NCBI GenBank assembly: GCA_963666415.2
Contig: CAXXPD010000003.1
Span: 682,001-746,000 of the forward strand
DNA: 64,000 bases
Direction of reading: 5' to 3'
DNA from: Bin87 sp963666415
Lineage (GTDB): Bacteria; Chloroflexota; Dehalococcoidia; Lucifugimonadales; UBA3495
The notes beneath the pieces were generated by a model. That model made no database searches, was not told where the DNA came from, and saw only the letters and a list, made by a program, of their open reading frames with translations. The translations under genes were made by a program, and so were the position numbers. Shown here piece after piece: positions 29,037 to 37,105 of the stretch (within the stretch, counting starts at the first letter, position 1; every line of letters starts with the position of its first letter).

Positions 29037-29123
29037 TGGTGCCGAGGGCGGGACTTGAACCCACACGAGCGAAAGCCCACGGCCCCCTCAAGACCGCGTG
29101 TCTACCAATTCCACCACCTCGGC
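29037..29123 (-). tRNA. tRNA-Leu (GAG)
   Basis: The acceptor GCCGAGG/CCTCGGC, the anticodon arm CGGTC-TTGAGGG-GGCCG with anticodon GAG, a long variable arm and an encoded CCA are visible. First gene of the three-tRNA cluster on the minus strand. Confidence 0.94.
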
Positions 29124-29368
29124 GTTGGGGCAACGATGGGAGTATATCATAGCATTGAAAGCGTCTGTCAAACCAGCCAGAGGCCCGGACAACAACCGTA
29201 CCGCCCGCATCGCCGCCGATCCAAACTACCCCGTGCTCGCCTTATTTGAGGACCAAGGCACACCGTTTCAAGCACATATAACTCATCGTAGTGAGTCAGG
29301 ATGCTACGGGTCCATACAAGATGACGGCGACCGGGTTACCCCGGTCGGCCGCTGTGCAGGTTCGGGGT

Positions 29369-29701
29369 TTAGTTTACCTGATGCTCTCGATGCAGCAGTT
29401 CCTTGGCGATGTCGCCAATATTGGCCTCGATGCAATCGCGCAGAGCCGAGTAGATAGAACGCTTAACGGCGTCCATCATCCATGCCTCGTACTCTGGAGC
29501 GGTCTGGTATTCATTTTTTACCACAATCAGCTGTCGCAGAGTCTCGAGGTAATGAGTCTGCAACGGGGTGAACGACTCCGGGTCGTAGCCCTCGAATTCG
29601 GGGCCGGCCTGCTGTTCCACGCCAATCGGTGCGGTGCTCACTACGGGGTTGTCAGTTTCCAACCCGGTCGTTTCGGTATCATCTCTTTGTGATGCGCTCA
29701 T
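29369..29701 (-). CDS. Hypothetical acidic protein
   Basis: 110 residues, not recognised. An acidic, disordered N-terminus (MSASQRDDTETTGLETDNPV) is followed by a helical domain (LQTHYLETLRQLIVVKNEYQ ... AVKRSIYSALRDCIEANIGD). Its ATG overlaps the upstream stop (ATGA at 29698-29701), so it may be the end of the hspR-grpE-dnaK transcript. Confidence 0.55.
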   Translation of the reverse strand: MSASQRDDTETTGLETDNPVVSTAPIGVEQQAGPEFEGYDPESFTPLQTHYLETLRQLIVVKNEYQTAPEYEAWMMDAVKRSIYSALRDCIEANIGDIAKELLHREHQVN

Positions 29702-29979
29702 TGCACTTCTCCCAGTGTCCGGCGGGATGATTGCCCGCGCCAGATGTTGAGGTCAAGGTCATTATAGCACTTCCGCCAGCAATTAACACGGTTGCCGCGA
29801 TAGTTTACGAAGGATTTACGTCCGCGCAACATCTCGTCAACCAACCAAGGATCGGTCGGACTGGATTCGTCGTGATGCCGCGGTTTCTTTACTATATTGA
29901 TACGCTGGCCGACATCCGATGGATTCGTCGCCGGCCAGCGTGCTTGTACCCGGTTCGCCCGTTTTGCGATGCGGACCAA
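29698..29979 (-). CDS. Possible small basic protein after dnaK
   Basis: 93 residues from TTG 29979, starting 9 bases after the dnaK stop. Basic and Arg/Asn-rich, no family match. Support comes only from the ATGA coupling with the next gene; the complementary strand is also open here, so doubt remains. Confidence 0.35.
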   Translation of the reverse strand: MVRIAKRANRVQARWPATNPSDVGQRINIVKKPRHHDESSPTDPWLVDEMLRGRKSFVNYRGNRVNCWRKCYNDLDLNIWRGQSSRRTLGEVQ

Positions 29980-29988
29980 CGGTAACGG

Positions 29989-31887
29989 CTACACCTCGCG
30001 AAATTCACCTTCAATGGTGTCGTCTGTGTCGGATGCTCCGTCGCCGGCGCCGCCAGCGTCTCCGGGCCCGCCGGCCCCCGGTTGCGAATAAACCGCCTGA
30101 CCGACTCGTTGCAAGGCCTCGTTCAACTCGTTCATCGCAGTCTGCATCTGCGCTACGTTATTGCTCGCGATGGCAGTCTGCAGCGCCTGCAGCTTGCCTT
30201 CAGCCTCCGCTTTCAAATCAGCCGGCAATGCTTCGGCGTTATCGGTGAGCAACCGCTGCGCCGAGTAGACCAGGCTGTCCGCCTGGTTGCGCGTTTCGAT
30301 TTCGGCGCGGCGCTGGCGGTCGGACTCCTCGTTGGCTTGCGCCTCCGACATCATCAGGGCAATGTCTTCGTCGGTAAGACCGCTGCTGGTCTGGATGACG
30401 ATGCGCTGCTCCTTGCCGGTGCCCTTGTCCTGGGCCGAAACGCTCAGGATACCGTTGGAGTCGATGTCGAAAGTAACGTCAATCTGGGGCATTCCACGGG
30501 GAGCTGGCAGTATGCCATCGAGCATGAACCGACCAATGGTCTTGTTGTCGGCAGACATGGGGCGCTCGCCCTGCAGGACGTGGATGTCTACGCTGGCCTG
30601 CGAATCAGCGGCGGTGGTGAACGTCTCGGTCTTTTTGGTGGGGATGGTCGTATTGCGCGGGATGAGCGCAGTGGTAACACCGCCCAGCGTTTCGATGCCC
30701 AGGGTCAGCGGCGTTACGTCGAGCAGCACGATGTCGCCAACTTCGCCGGCCAGCACGCCGGCCTGGATGGCGGCGCCCAAGGCCACGGCTTCGTCCGGGT
30801 TGACCGAACGGGAGGGCTCCCGGGCAAAAATTTGCTGTACTTTGGCCTGCACGGACGGCATACGGGTCATGCCACCGACCAGAATCACATCGTCGATGCT
30901 AGCGGAACCGACGCCGGCATCTGAGATGGCTTGCCGACACGGGCCCTCGGTGCGGTCAATCAGGCCACCAACCAGTTGCTCCAGGCGGGCACGGGTCAAC
31001 GGCTTGACCAGATGCTGTGGCCCGCTGGCGTCGGCGGTGATGAACGGCAGGTTGATCTCGGTTTCAAGCGTGCTGGACAGCTCGATCTTGGCTCGTTCCG
31101 CCGCGTCGCGCAGCCGTTGTAAAGCCATGCGGTCCTGCGTCAGATCGATACCGGTTTCGGCACGGAACTCGGCGACGAGCCAGTCCAGGATCGTGTCGTC
31201 GAAATCGTCGCCGCCCAGGAACGTATCGCCGTTGGTCGACAGCACCTCAAACACACCATCGCCCAACTGCAGGATGGTAATGTCGAATGTGCCGCCGCCC
31301 AGGTCGAATACCGCGACGGTGGAATCGGTCTGTTGCTTGTCGATGCCATAGGCCAGCGATGACGCGGTTGGTTCGTTGATTATCCGCAGCACGTCCAGCC
31401 CGGCGATGGTGCCGGCGTCCTTGGTGGCCTGCCGCTGGGAATCATTGAAATAGGCGGGAACCGTAATCACGGCCTGGGTGATGGTCTCGCCCAGTTTGGC
31501 TTCGGCGTCCTGCCGGATTTTTTGCAGCACCATGCTCGAAATTTGCGGAGGAGCGTAGGATTGGCCCGACATCTCCACGTGGGCGTCTCCGTTTTCTCCA
31601 GCAACGATTTTGTACGGCAGGCGCTTGGCGGCATTCTGAACGTCCGGGTCTTCAAATCGCCGGCCCATCAAACGCTTCACGGAGAAGATGGTGTTCTCCG
31701 GGTTGGTAACGGCCTGCCGTTTGGCGATTTGCCCGACGTACCGCTCGCCGCTACGGACGTTTACCGCCACCACCGATGGGGTGATGCGGTTGCCTTCCGC
31801 GTTTTCGACTACTTCTGCCTCGCCAACCTCAATAACCGCAGCTACCGAGTTGGTAGTGCCGAGATCGATGCCCAGGATTTTTGCCAT
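29989..31887 (-). CDS. dnaK: Molecular chaperone DnaK (Hsp70)
   Basis: 632 residues, the usual length. The ATPase domain begins MAKILGIDLGTTNSVAAVIE and shows AVITVPAYFNDSQRQATKDA, VAVFDLGGGTFDITIL and ILVGGMTRMP. The substrate-binding domain starts VTPLTLGIETLGGVTTALIP and the protein ends in a Gly/Asp-rich tail with TIEGEFREV. It refolds proteins in the cytoplasm with GrpE and a J protein; no dnaJ is present in this window. It lies 123 bases after grpE in the order hspR-grpE-dnaK. Confidence 0.97.
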   Translation of the reverse strand: MAKILGIDLGTTNSVAAVIEVGEAEVVENAEGNRITPSVVAVNVRSGERYVGQIAKRQAVTNPENTIFSVKRLMGRRFEDPDVQNAAKRLPYKIVAGENGDAHVEMSGQSYAPPQISSMVLQKIRQDAEAKLGETITQAVITVPAYFNDSQRQATKDAGTIAGLDVLRIINEPTASSLAYGIDKQQTDSTVAVFDLGGGTFDITILQLGDGVFEVLSTNGDTFLGGDDFDDTILDWLVAEFRAETGIDLTQDRMALQRLRDAAERAKIELSSTLETEINLPFITADASGPQHLVKPLTRARLEQLVGGLIDRTEGPCRQAISDAGVGSASIDDVILVGGMTRMPSVQAKVQQIFAREPSRSVNPDEAVALGAAIQAGVLAGEVGDIVLLDVTPLTLGIETLGGVTTALIPRNTTIPTKKTETFTTAADSQASVDIHVLQGERPMSADNKTIGRFMLDGILPAPRGMPQIDVTFDIDSNGILSVSAQDKGTGKEQRIVIQTSSGLTDEDIALMMSEAQANEESDRQRRAEIETRNQADSLVYSAQRLLTDNAEALPADLKAEAEGKLQALQTAIASNNVAQMQTAMNELNEALQRVGQAVYSQPGAGGPGDAGGAGDGASDTDDTIEGEFREV

Positions 31888-32010
31888 TGCTGTTACTCCT
31901 CAAGTCCAAATTTATTTTTCGAGTTTGGTCTGCGCCGGTGTCAAGTTAGCGGATGCGCCTACGCTAGCGGTAATTCGTCGCCACCCGTCCCGGCGCTTTG
32001 TTTCTAAATC

Positions 32011-32649
32011 TTACTGGTTGACCACTACCTGGGCCGCCTGAACCACCCGGTTGTGCAGACGGTAACCCTGCCGCAGTACCTCAACCACACAACCGGAGTC
32101 GGCGGCGCTCACCTGTGCGATGCCGACGGCTTCGTGCGACTCCGGGTTGAATAGCTCACCCAGCGATTCGATGCGAGTAACCCCCTCAGACTCCAGGAAC
32201 GCCGCCAGTTTGCGCTGGATCAGGCGTACGCCCTCAGACCATGAATCGGCCACCCCTCCGTCGGCATTTTCGGCAACGGCGCTGTTCAGATGATTCACCG
32301 CCAGGTCGAGCTCATCCACGATGGGCAGCAAATGCACCAACAATCGGCTGTTGGATTGTTCCCGGATGTTCAGGCGTTCCTCGTCGTGTCGCCGGCGCAG
32401 GTTCGCCAGGTCGGCCAAACCGCGCTGTACGGTGTCGGCCTGCCGCGCGATTTCCTCGTTGGCTTCAGACAGCGCGGCCCGCAGCATCAATGCTTCCTCT
32501 TCTGGAGACATCGGCGGTTGGTAATTAATTCGGTCATCGGCCGTGTCCGTGTTCTCACCGTCGAAATGCGGAGCCGGGATACTATCGGCGGCGGCGGCGT
32601 GGTCTGATGGGTTCGCATCACCGACCGGGTGGTCGTGCTCGTTAGTCAT
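32011..32649 (-). CDS. grpE: Nucleotide exchange factor GrpE
   Basis: 212 residues. A long acidic N-terminus is followed by the coiled coil (EEALMLRAALSEANEEIARQ ... LADLANLRRRHDEERLN) and the beta-wing domain with VDELDLAVNHL, GVRLIQRKLAAFLESEGV and PESHEAVG. It releases ADP from DnaK. Second gene of the hspR-grpE-dnaK unit. Confidence 0.95.
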   Translation of the reverse strand: MTNEHDHPVGDANPSDHAAAADSIPAPHFDGENTDTADDRINYQPPMSPEEEALMLRAALSEANEEIARQADTVQRGLADLANLRRRHDEERLNIREQSNSRLLVHLLPIVDELDLAVNHLNSAVAENADGGVADSWSEGVRLIQRKLAAFLESEGVTRIESLGELFNPESHEAVGIAQVSAADSGCVVEVLRQGYRLHNRVVQAAQVVVNQ

Positions 32650-32764
32650 TTACGTTTCCTGATTACGTTTCCTGATTGAATGTCGAAATTAGGCCATGCG
32701 GTGGATTCCAACAGCCAGCGCCGTGCGGCGCCGGGGAAATCCACCGCCGTCACTGCCGCAACCA

Positions 32765-33289
32765 CTACTCGGGAGCCGGCAAACTGAGGCTGCCGCATAG
32801 CAAGGCCACTTCCTCGCGGATACGGTCGACGACTTCGGCATCGGTGGTGGAGCGGGCGAGTCTGCGCGAGAATACTTCAAGGTTGTTCACCAGGTTGAGC
32901 GCAAACTCCACGCCGGCAAGGTTGAGTCCCAGGTGGTCCATCAGGTGGCGAATCAACATCACCTTGCGCAGGTCTTCCAGGGAGTAGAGTCGTAGCATAC
33001 CAACCGTGCGCACCGGCTGAATGAGTCCCAACCGCTCGTATTTGCGGAGTGTTTGCGGGTGCATTTCCAGCAACCGCGCCGCCACCGAAATGATGTACAC
33101 CCCTTCCATTTCCGCACCGGAACCGCTACGCCGCACGGTGCCATTGCCGCCAGAAGCGTTTTCGGGTTTCTCCGGCAGGTTCTGTGTCAAATCGGCGTCC
33201 CAGTGCTCGGGCGCTTGGGCACTCGGCGCCGGGTAAGGTTCCAAAACGGGCCTGGGAAATTGAGGCACTCGTGGCCACCGCCGTTGCAT
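32765..33289 (-). CDS. hspR: MerR-family heat-shock repressor HspR
   Basis: 174 residues. The MerR helix-turn-helix is at residues about 62-130: VYIISVAARLLEMHPQTLRK, YERLGLIQPVRT, then LRLYSLEDLRKVMLIRHLMD. The MHPQTLRKYERLGL string is typical of HspR. A C-terminal coiled coil (VEFALNLVNNLEVFSRRLAR) follows. The first 60 residues are a Pro-rich extension; ATG 33109 would give a 114-residue protein closer to the usual size, but GGAG upstream of 33289 supports the longer form. In known systems HspR with DnaK represses its own operon; the palindrome at 33407-33425 is the candidate operator. Confidence 0.85.
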   Translation of the reverse strand: MQRRWPRVPQFPRPVLEPYPAPSAQAPEHWDADLTQNLPEKPENASGGNGTVRRSGSGAEMEGVYIISVAARLLEMHPQTLRKYERLGLIQPVRTVGMLRLYSLEDLRKVMLIRHLMDHLGLNLAGVEFALNLVNNLEVFSRRLARSTTDAEVVDRIREEVALLCGSLSLPAPE

Positions 33290-33396
33290 AATCCTGTTTC
33301 TCCCCAGGACGGGCCAGTCGGCCGTATTCCTGCTAGTCTATCTTACAGCATCAGGGAATACTGTCCCGTGATTTATATCACATTGTTGTAGTTAGC

Positions 33397-33435
33397 ATAA
33401 TACGAGTTGACACGGATAATGTCAAGGTATATTAT
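33397..33435. promoter_or_regulatory. Divergent promoter pair sharing a 6-7-6 palindrome
   Basis: Plus strand: TTGACA (33407-33412), 17 bases, TATTAT (33430-33435). Minus strand: TTGACA (33425-33420), 17 bases, TATTAT (33402-33397). The two -35 boxes are the two arms of one palindrome, TTGACA-N7-TGTCAA. The geometry equals that of the HspR HAIR site (7-bp arms, 7-bp spacer) with a different arm sequence. It should fire hspR-grpE-dnaK on one side and the zinc-ribbon gene on the other. Confidence 0.75.
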
Positions 33436-33605
33436 CCAACCGATGGAAACAGCCCCTTGGCAAGTGCTCTTAAATATTCACGAAACGATTGTAAATCCGG
33501 CGAGCGATTCCGCGCGTATACCACCATGAACGAGGCTTTTTCGGCGTCATATCCCTCACCGCAAATTCGTAATCTTACAATTCATAATCTTACAAGGAGG
33601 CCATC

Positions 33606-33809
33606 ATGAAGCTAAAATTCAAAGCCTGCCCCAAATGCCGCGGCGACCTGGAGCTGCGACGGGATATCTACGGCATCTTTGTCAGTTGCCTCCAGTGTGG
33701 CTTGCAGCGAGATCTGGACGCGCCAGTGGAAGCGATTGACGTCAACTGGATCCACTCGCCGAACACCGGAGCGGCCATCGGACAGGAGGAGTTGCTGCAA
33801 GTGGCCTAA
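33606..33809 (+). CDS. Small zinc-ribbon protein, divergent from hspR
   Basis: 67 residues, preceded by AAGGAGG. Two knuckles, CPKC (residues 8-11) and CLQC (28-31), form a zinc ribbon; the rest is a short tail. Function unknown. It shares the divergent palindromic promoter with hspR, so it may be stress-induced. It ends in a strong terminator at 33836-33866. Confidence 0.7.
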   Translation: MKLKFKACPKCRGDLELRRDIYGIFVSCLQCGLQRDLDAPVEAIDVNWIHSPNTGAAIGQEELLQVA

Positions 33810-33835
33810 ACTGCAACCAAAACTGTGGGATGATT

Positions 33836-33866
33836 GCGGCCGCCGGGTTTTTCACCCGGCGGCCGC
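33836..33866. terminator. Bidirectional terminator
   Basis: A 13-bp perfect GC-rich stem (arms GCGGCCGCCGGGT and ACCCGGCGGCCGC, loop TTTTC) between the convergent zinc-ribbon and molybdopterin oxidoreductase genes. Confidence 0.8.
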
Positions 33867-33893
33867 TTCATTTGCCTGGCGCTGAGGAGCGGT

Positions 33894-34556
33894 TTACTTG
33901 GTCAGTTCGGGCCAAAAACGCTCTTCCCGCCACGGGTCAGCGTTGTTGTTATAACCGCGCTGTTCCCAAAACCCCGGAGCGTCTTCCGCCAGCAGTTCGA
34001 TGCCGTTCACCCACTTGGCAGATTTCCAGCCGTATCGGCTGGGAATTACCAGGCGCATGGGCCAGCCATTGTCCTTGCCAATCTCGTCGCCGTTCTGCCG
34101 ATGAGCCAACAATCCTTCAGACAAGGCCAAATCGAGGGGCACGTTGGTCGTGTAGTCGCCATAGCAATGGGCCATGATGTGGCGCGCTTCCGACAGAACT
34201 CCCGCCTGCTCCAGCAACTGCGATACCGTTACCCCTTCCCACGTCTGGTCAAGGGCCGACCATTGGGTGACGCAGTGAAAATCGGCATCCACCGTTACCC
34301 ACGGCAAATCGCAAAACTGCCGCCAGTCCAGCGTGATTTCGCGTTCCACCAACCCAAAGACGCGAATGCTCCACGTGGACAGGTCGACCGCCGGTGTTTC
34401 TCCATACGTGAGCACCGGGAAAGTCTTGGCCACAAACTGCCCCGGTGGGACTCGCTTGCCCCGGGACGGGGCCGTTTTTACCTGGTCGGGTCGCTTCAGA
34501 CCAAACTCGGGTTGGGTGGCGAGTGATTGCTGTGGTTGCTGGTCAGGTGTCGTCAT
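33894..34556 (-). CDS. Sulfite-oxidase-like molybdopterin oxidoreductase (YuiH/MsrP-type)
   Basis: 220 residues from ATG 34556 (MTTPDQQPQQ). The oxidoreductase molybdopterin-binding fold is shown by LSTWSIRVFGLVEREITLDW, the cysteine that would bind molybdenum in DFHCVTQWSALDQTWEGV, and MRLVIPSRYGWKSAKWVNGI. No Tat or Sec signal is seen, so it is probably cytoplasmic, unlike MsrP. An ORF start at 34685 would overlap selD and is rejected. The physiological substrate cannot be deduced. Confidence 0.88.
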   Translation of the reverse strand: MTTPDQQPQQSLATQPEFGLKRPDQVKTAPSRGKRVPPGQFVAKTFPVLTYGETPAVDLSTWSIRVFGLVEREITLDWRQFCDLPWVTVDADFHCVTQWSALDQTWEGVTVSQLLEQAGVLSEARHIMAHCYGDYTTNVPLDLALSEGLLAHRQNGDEIGKDNGWPMRLVIPSRYGWKSAKWVNGIELLAEDAPGFWEQRGYNNNADPWREERFWPELTK

Positions 34557-34635
34557 TGGGACGCTCCCTTGGCGTGGATAGGGCTGGTAACCGCAGGGCC
34601 GGGGACGGGCAGGGTTGGCAACCGCAATGCACCGG

Positions 34636-35688
34636 TCAGGGGTTAGCGATGATAGTTCCGGCCGGGCCGTGGGTAATGCGACCAACGACAGCGGACGACT
34701 GGGCGCCCTCGGCGCGAAGGGCGTCGATGAGGTCCTGTTGCTTTTCAGCCGGCACCGATATTAGCAGCCCGCCCGATGTTTGGGCATCGCACAGCAGCAG
34801 TTTATCTTCTTCCGTCAACCCGTCGCCCCAGGTCACAACGTCCGTGACGCTGCTCACGTTGCGATGCGTACCGCCGGGCGCTATGCCGTTGGCCAGCAGT
34901 TGCCGCACGCCGGGCAGCACCGGAACCCCCGCCAGAGTGATCTCGGCGCCCACGCCGCTGCCGCGCACCATGCTCTTCAGGTGGCCCAGCAGCCCAAAGC
35001 CGGTGATGTCGGTGGCCGAATTGACCCCGACCTTCATCATGGCTTCGGCAGCCGGCCGGTTCAGCGCCGCCATCGTTTCAACCGCGCGCGCCATTACGTC
35101 CGGATCGGCTACGCCCTGTTTGCCGGCGGTGGTGATGATGCCGGTGCCGATGGGTTTGCTCAAAATCAGCACGTCGCCGGGTTTGGCGCCGGCGTTACTG
35201 ACCTGCTTGCCCGGCTCGACAATGCCAATGACCGACAACCCGTATTTCGGTTCCGGGTCATCCACCGTGTGTCCGCCCACGATGAGGCATTCGGCCTCGG
35301 CTGCCTTGGCGTAACCGCCCTGCAAAATGCGGCCCAGAATCGCCATGTCCAGCGACGCCGGGAATCCCACGACATTCAGCGCAATCAGGGGCTTGCCACC
35401 CATCGCGTACACGTCGGACAGGGAATTGGCGGCGGCGATGGCGCCATATTCGTAGGGGTCATCCGTGATTGGCGGGAAGAAATCTACCGTAACGATAAGC
35501 GCAGTTTCATCGTTGATGCGATACACAGCCGCATCATCGCCCGTTTCGGCGCCCACCAGCAGGTCGGGGTGCTTCAACAGCGGAACATAACTCAGGACCT
35601 GACCCAGGTCCTCAAGGCTAAGCTTGGCCGCTCAACCCGCGCAGTGGGAAAGTTCGGTCAGGCGGATGGGGGATTTGGCTTCAACCAT
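34636..35688 (-). CDS. selD: Selenide, water dikinase (selenoprotein, in-frame UGA)
   Basis: 350 residues if TGA at 35634-35632 is read as selenocysteine. From ATG 35688 the sequence is MVEAKSPIRLTELSHCAG-Sec-AAKLSLEDLGQVL, in frame with the ORF starting at 35577. Sec-19 falls at the catalytic Cys/Sec position of SelD, followed by the conserved Lys-22. Downstream motifs are ETGDDAAVY, DFFPPITDDPYEYGAIAAAN and TDITGFGLLGHL. SelD makes selenophosphate from selenide and ATP, the selenium donor for Sec-tRNA and selenouridine. Gene callers that treat TGA as stop would start 37 codons too late and lose the active site. It lies between an acyl-CoA dehydrogenase and the molybdopterin gene on the same strand. 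Confidence 0.93.
35594..35612 (-). promoter_or_regulatory. Bacterial SECIS-like hairpin
   Basis: Starting 20 nt after the UGA, an 8-bp perfect stem AGGACCTG/CAGGTCCT encloses the 3-nt loop GGU. Distance and a G-U-containing apical loop fit bacterial SECIS elements recognised by SelB. Confidence 0.8.
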
Positions 35689-35740
35689 TAATGCCTCGGT
35701 GGGGAGAGCGGTTAACTTCGAGATGGAATGTAAGCACACC

Positions 35741-36916
35741 TTACAGCTGGTATTCCGGGCGCCTCAGCAGTTGCCGGGCTATTACCAGGCGCATGATTTC
35801 GTTGGTGCCCTCGCCGATTATCATCAGGGGAGCGTCGCGGTAGTAGCGTTCCACGGGGAAATCTTTGGTGTAGCCGTAGCCGCCGTGTATGCGCATGGCC
35901 TCCATGGCGACCTCGCCGCACATTTCGCTGGCGAACAGCTTGGCCATACCAGATTCCAGGTCAATTCGGTCGCCGCTGTCCTTCTTGGCGGCGGCATCGT
36001 AGACCAGCAGGCGCGAAGCCTGAATTTTGGTGGCCATGTCGGCTATTTTCAGCTGAATCGCCTGGTGCTGACTGATGGGCTGGCCGAACGTCTCCCGTTG
36101 CTGGATGTAGCGCATTGAAGCATCCAGCGCGGCCTGAGCCACGCCCACGGCCCGCGCCGCAACGTTGATGCGCCCCGTTTCCAGCCCGCTCATCACCTGG
36201 CCGAACCCCACGTTTTCCTCGCCGCCGATCAGGTTCTCGGCCGGGATGCGGAAGTCTTCAAAGAACAGTTCGCAGGTTTCGGGACCTCGGTAGCCGAGTT
36301 TTTCAAGGTGGCGGCCCACCTTGAAACCGGGGTCGCCGTTCTTTTCGATGACGAAGGCCGACAATCCCCGGTGCTTGATGGATGGGTCGGGGTCGGTGCG
36401 GGCCAGCAGGCAGAAGGCGTCGCCGGATTCTGCATTGGTGATAAACATCTTGGAGCCGTTGATGACGTACTCTTCGCCATCTTTCACGGCGCGGGTTTCC
36501 AATGCCCCCACATCGCTGCCGCCGGCGGGTTCCGTGAGGGCCAGTCCGCCACGGATTTCGCCGGTGGCCAGGCGAGGCAGAAACTGGTTGCGCTGCTCTT
36601 GGGTACCGTAATTGGCTAGCACGTAGGCCAGGATATGGTGGGTGCCCAGGGTGCCGGTCAAGGCCATGTAACCCTTGCTGATTTCTTCAAAAATCATGGC
36701 GAAGGTCGTGTAGTCCAGGCCCATCCCGCCGTATTCTTCCGGTATCGTGATGCCGAATAGACCCAGTTCCTTCATTGTGTCGATGAGGTCGTAGGGCACC
36801 GTATCTTCGGCGTCGTGCTTGGCGGCCACGGGTTCCACATCGCGACGCACGAAATCTCGCACCATGCTGACGATTTGCGTCCGAGCTTCTTCCGGCGTAG
36901 GGGCAATGGTGGTCAA
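35741..36916 (-). CDS. Acyl-CoA dehydrogenase
   Basis: 391 residues, usual family length. Landmarks: LALTEPAGGSDVGALETRAV (FAD/substrate region), VINGSKMFITNA, RETFGQPISQHQAIQLKIAD, and the C-terminal IHGGYGYTKDFPVERYYRDA with IIGEGTNEIMRLVIARQLL containing the catalytic glutamate. It oxidises acyl-CoA with electron transfer flavoprotein as acceptor. Chain-length specificity cannot be told. It is 52 bases upstream of selD on the same strand. Confidence 0.95.
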   Translation of the reverse strand: MTTIAPTPEEARTQIVSMVRDFVRRDVEPVAAKHDAEDTVPYDLIDTMKELGLFGITIPEEYGGMGLDYTTFAMIFEEISKGYMALTGTLGTHHILAYVLANYGTQEQRNQFLPRLATGEIRGGLALTEPAGGSDVGALETRAVKDGEEYVINGSKMFITNAESGDAFCLLARTDPDPSIKHRGLSAFVIEKNGDPGFKVGRHLEKLGYRGPETCELFFEDFRIPAENLIGGEENVGFGQVMSGLETGRINVAARAVGVAQAALDASMRYIQQRETFGQPISQHQAIQLKIADMATKIQASRLLVYDAAAKKDSGDRIDLESGMAKLFASEMCGEVAMEAMRIHGGYGYTKDFPVERYYRDAPLMIIGEGTNEIMRLVIARQLLRRPEYQL

Positions 36917-37028
36917 GGCAGCAACTCCTCTCGAATTCCCGGTTCGAATACCCGGTGAGAATGTCTCAAGCAGTCTATCTCAGCGGGCACAGCGGCGCAA
37001 CCGAACCGCCTTCCCGGGCCGGCAAATT

Positions 37029-37059
37029 CTCGCCGCCCGGCAACCGGCGAGGCTATAAT
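37029..37059 (+). promoter_or_regulatory. Possible ligA promoter with palindrome
   Basis: TATAAT at 37054-37059 lies 46 bases before the ligA start. The inverted repeat CTCGCCG (37029-37035)/CGGCGAG (37045-37051) sits directly upstream, where a -35 box and operator would be. No good -35 hexamer is seen. Confidence 0.4.
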
Positions 37060-37105
37060 ATCCGCTGATGATCAGCCTACGTTTCAGCATAACGTCGACC
37101 CCAGG

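Noticed and set aside
28673..29123. tRNA-Leu genes as the attachment site of the left-hand island
   Set aside because: I found no second copy of the tRNA 3' end elsewhere in the window, so no att pair can be shown.
31880..31930. A HAIR site directly upstream of dnaK
   Set aside because: Only one half-site-like ACTCCTCAAG is present; no matching inverted arm at 7-base spacing.
34445..36118. Long plus-strand frames over selD and the acyl-CoA dehydrogenase
   Set aside because: They are antisense to clearly recognisable enzymes.
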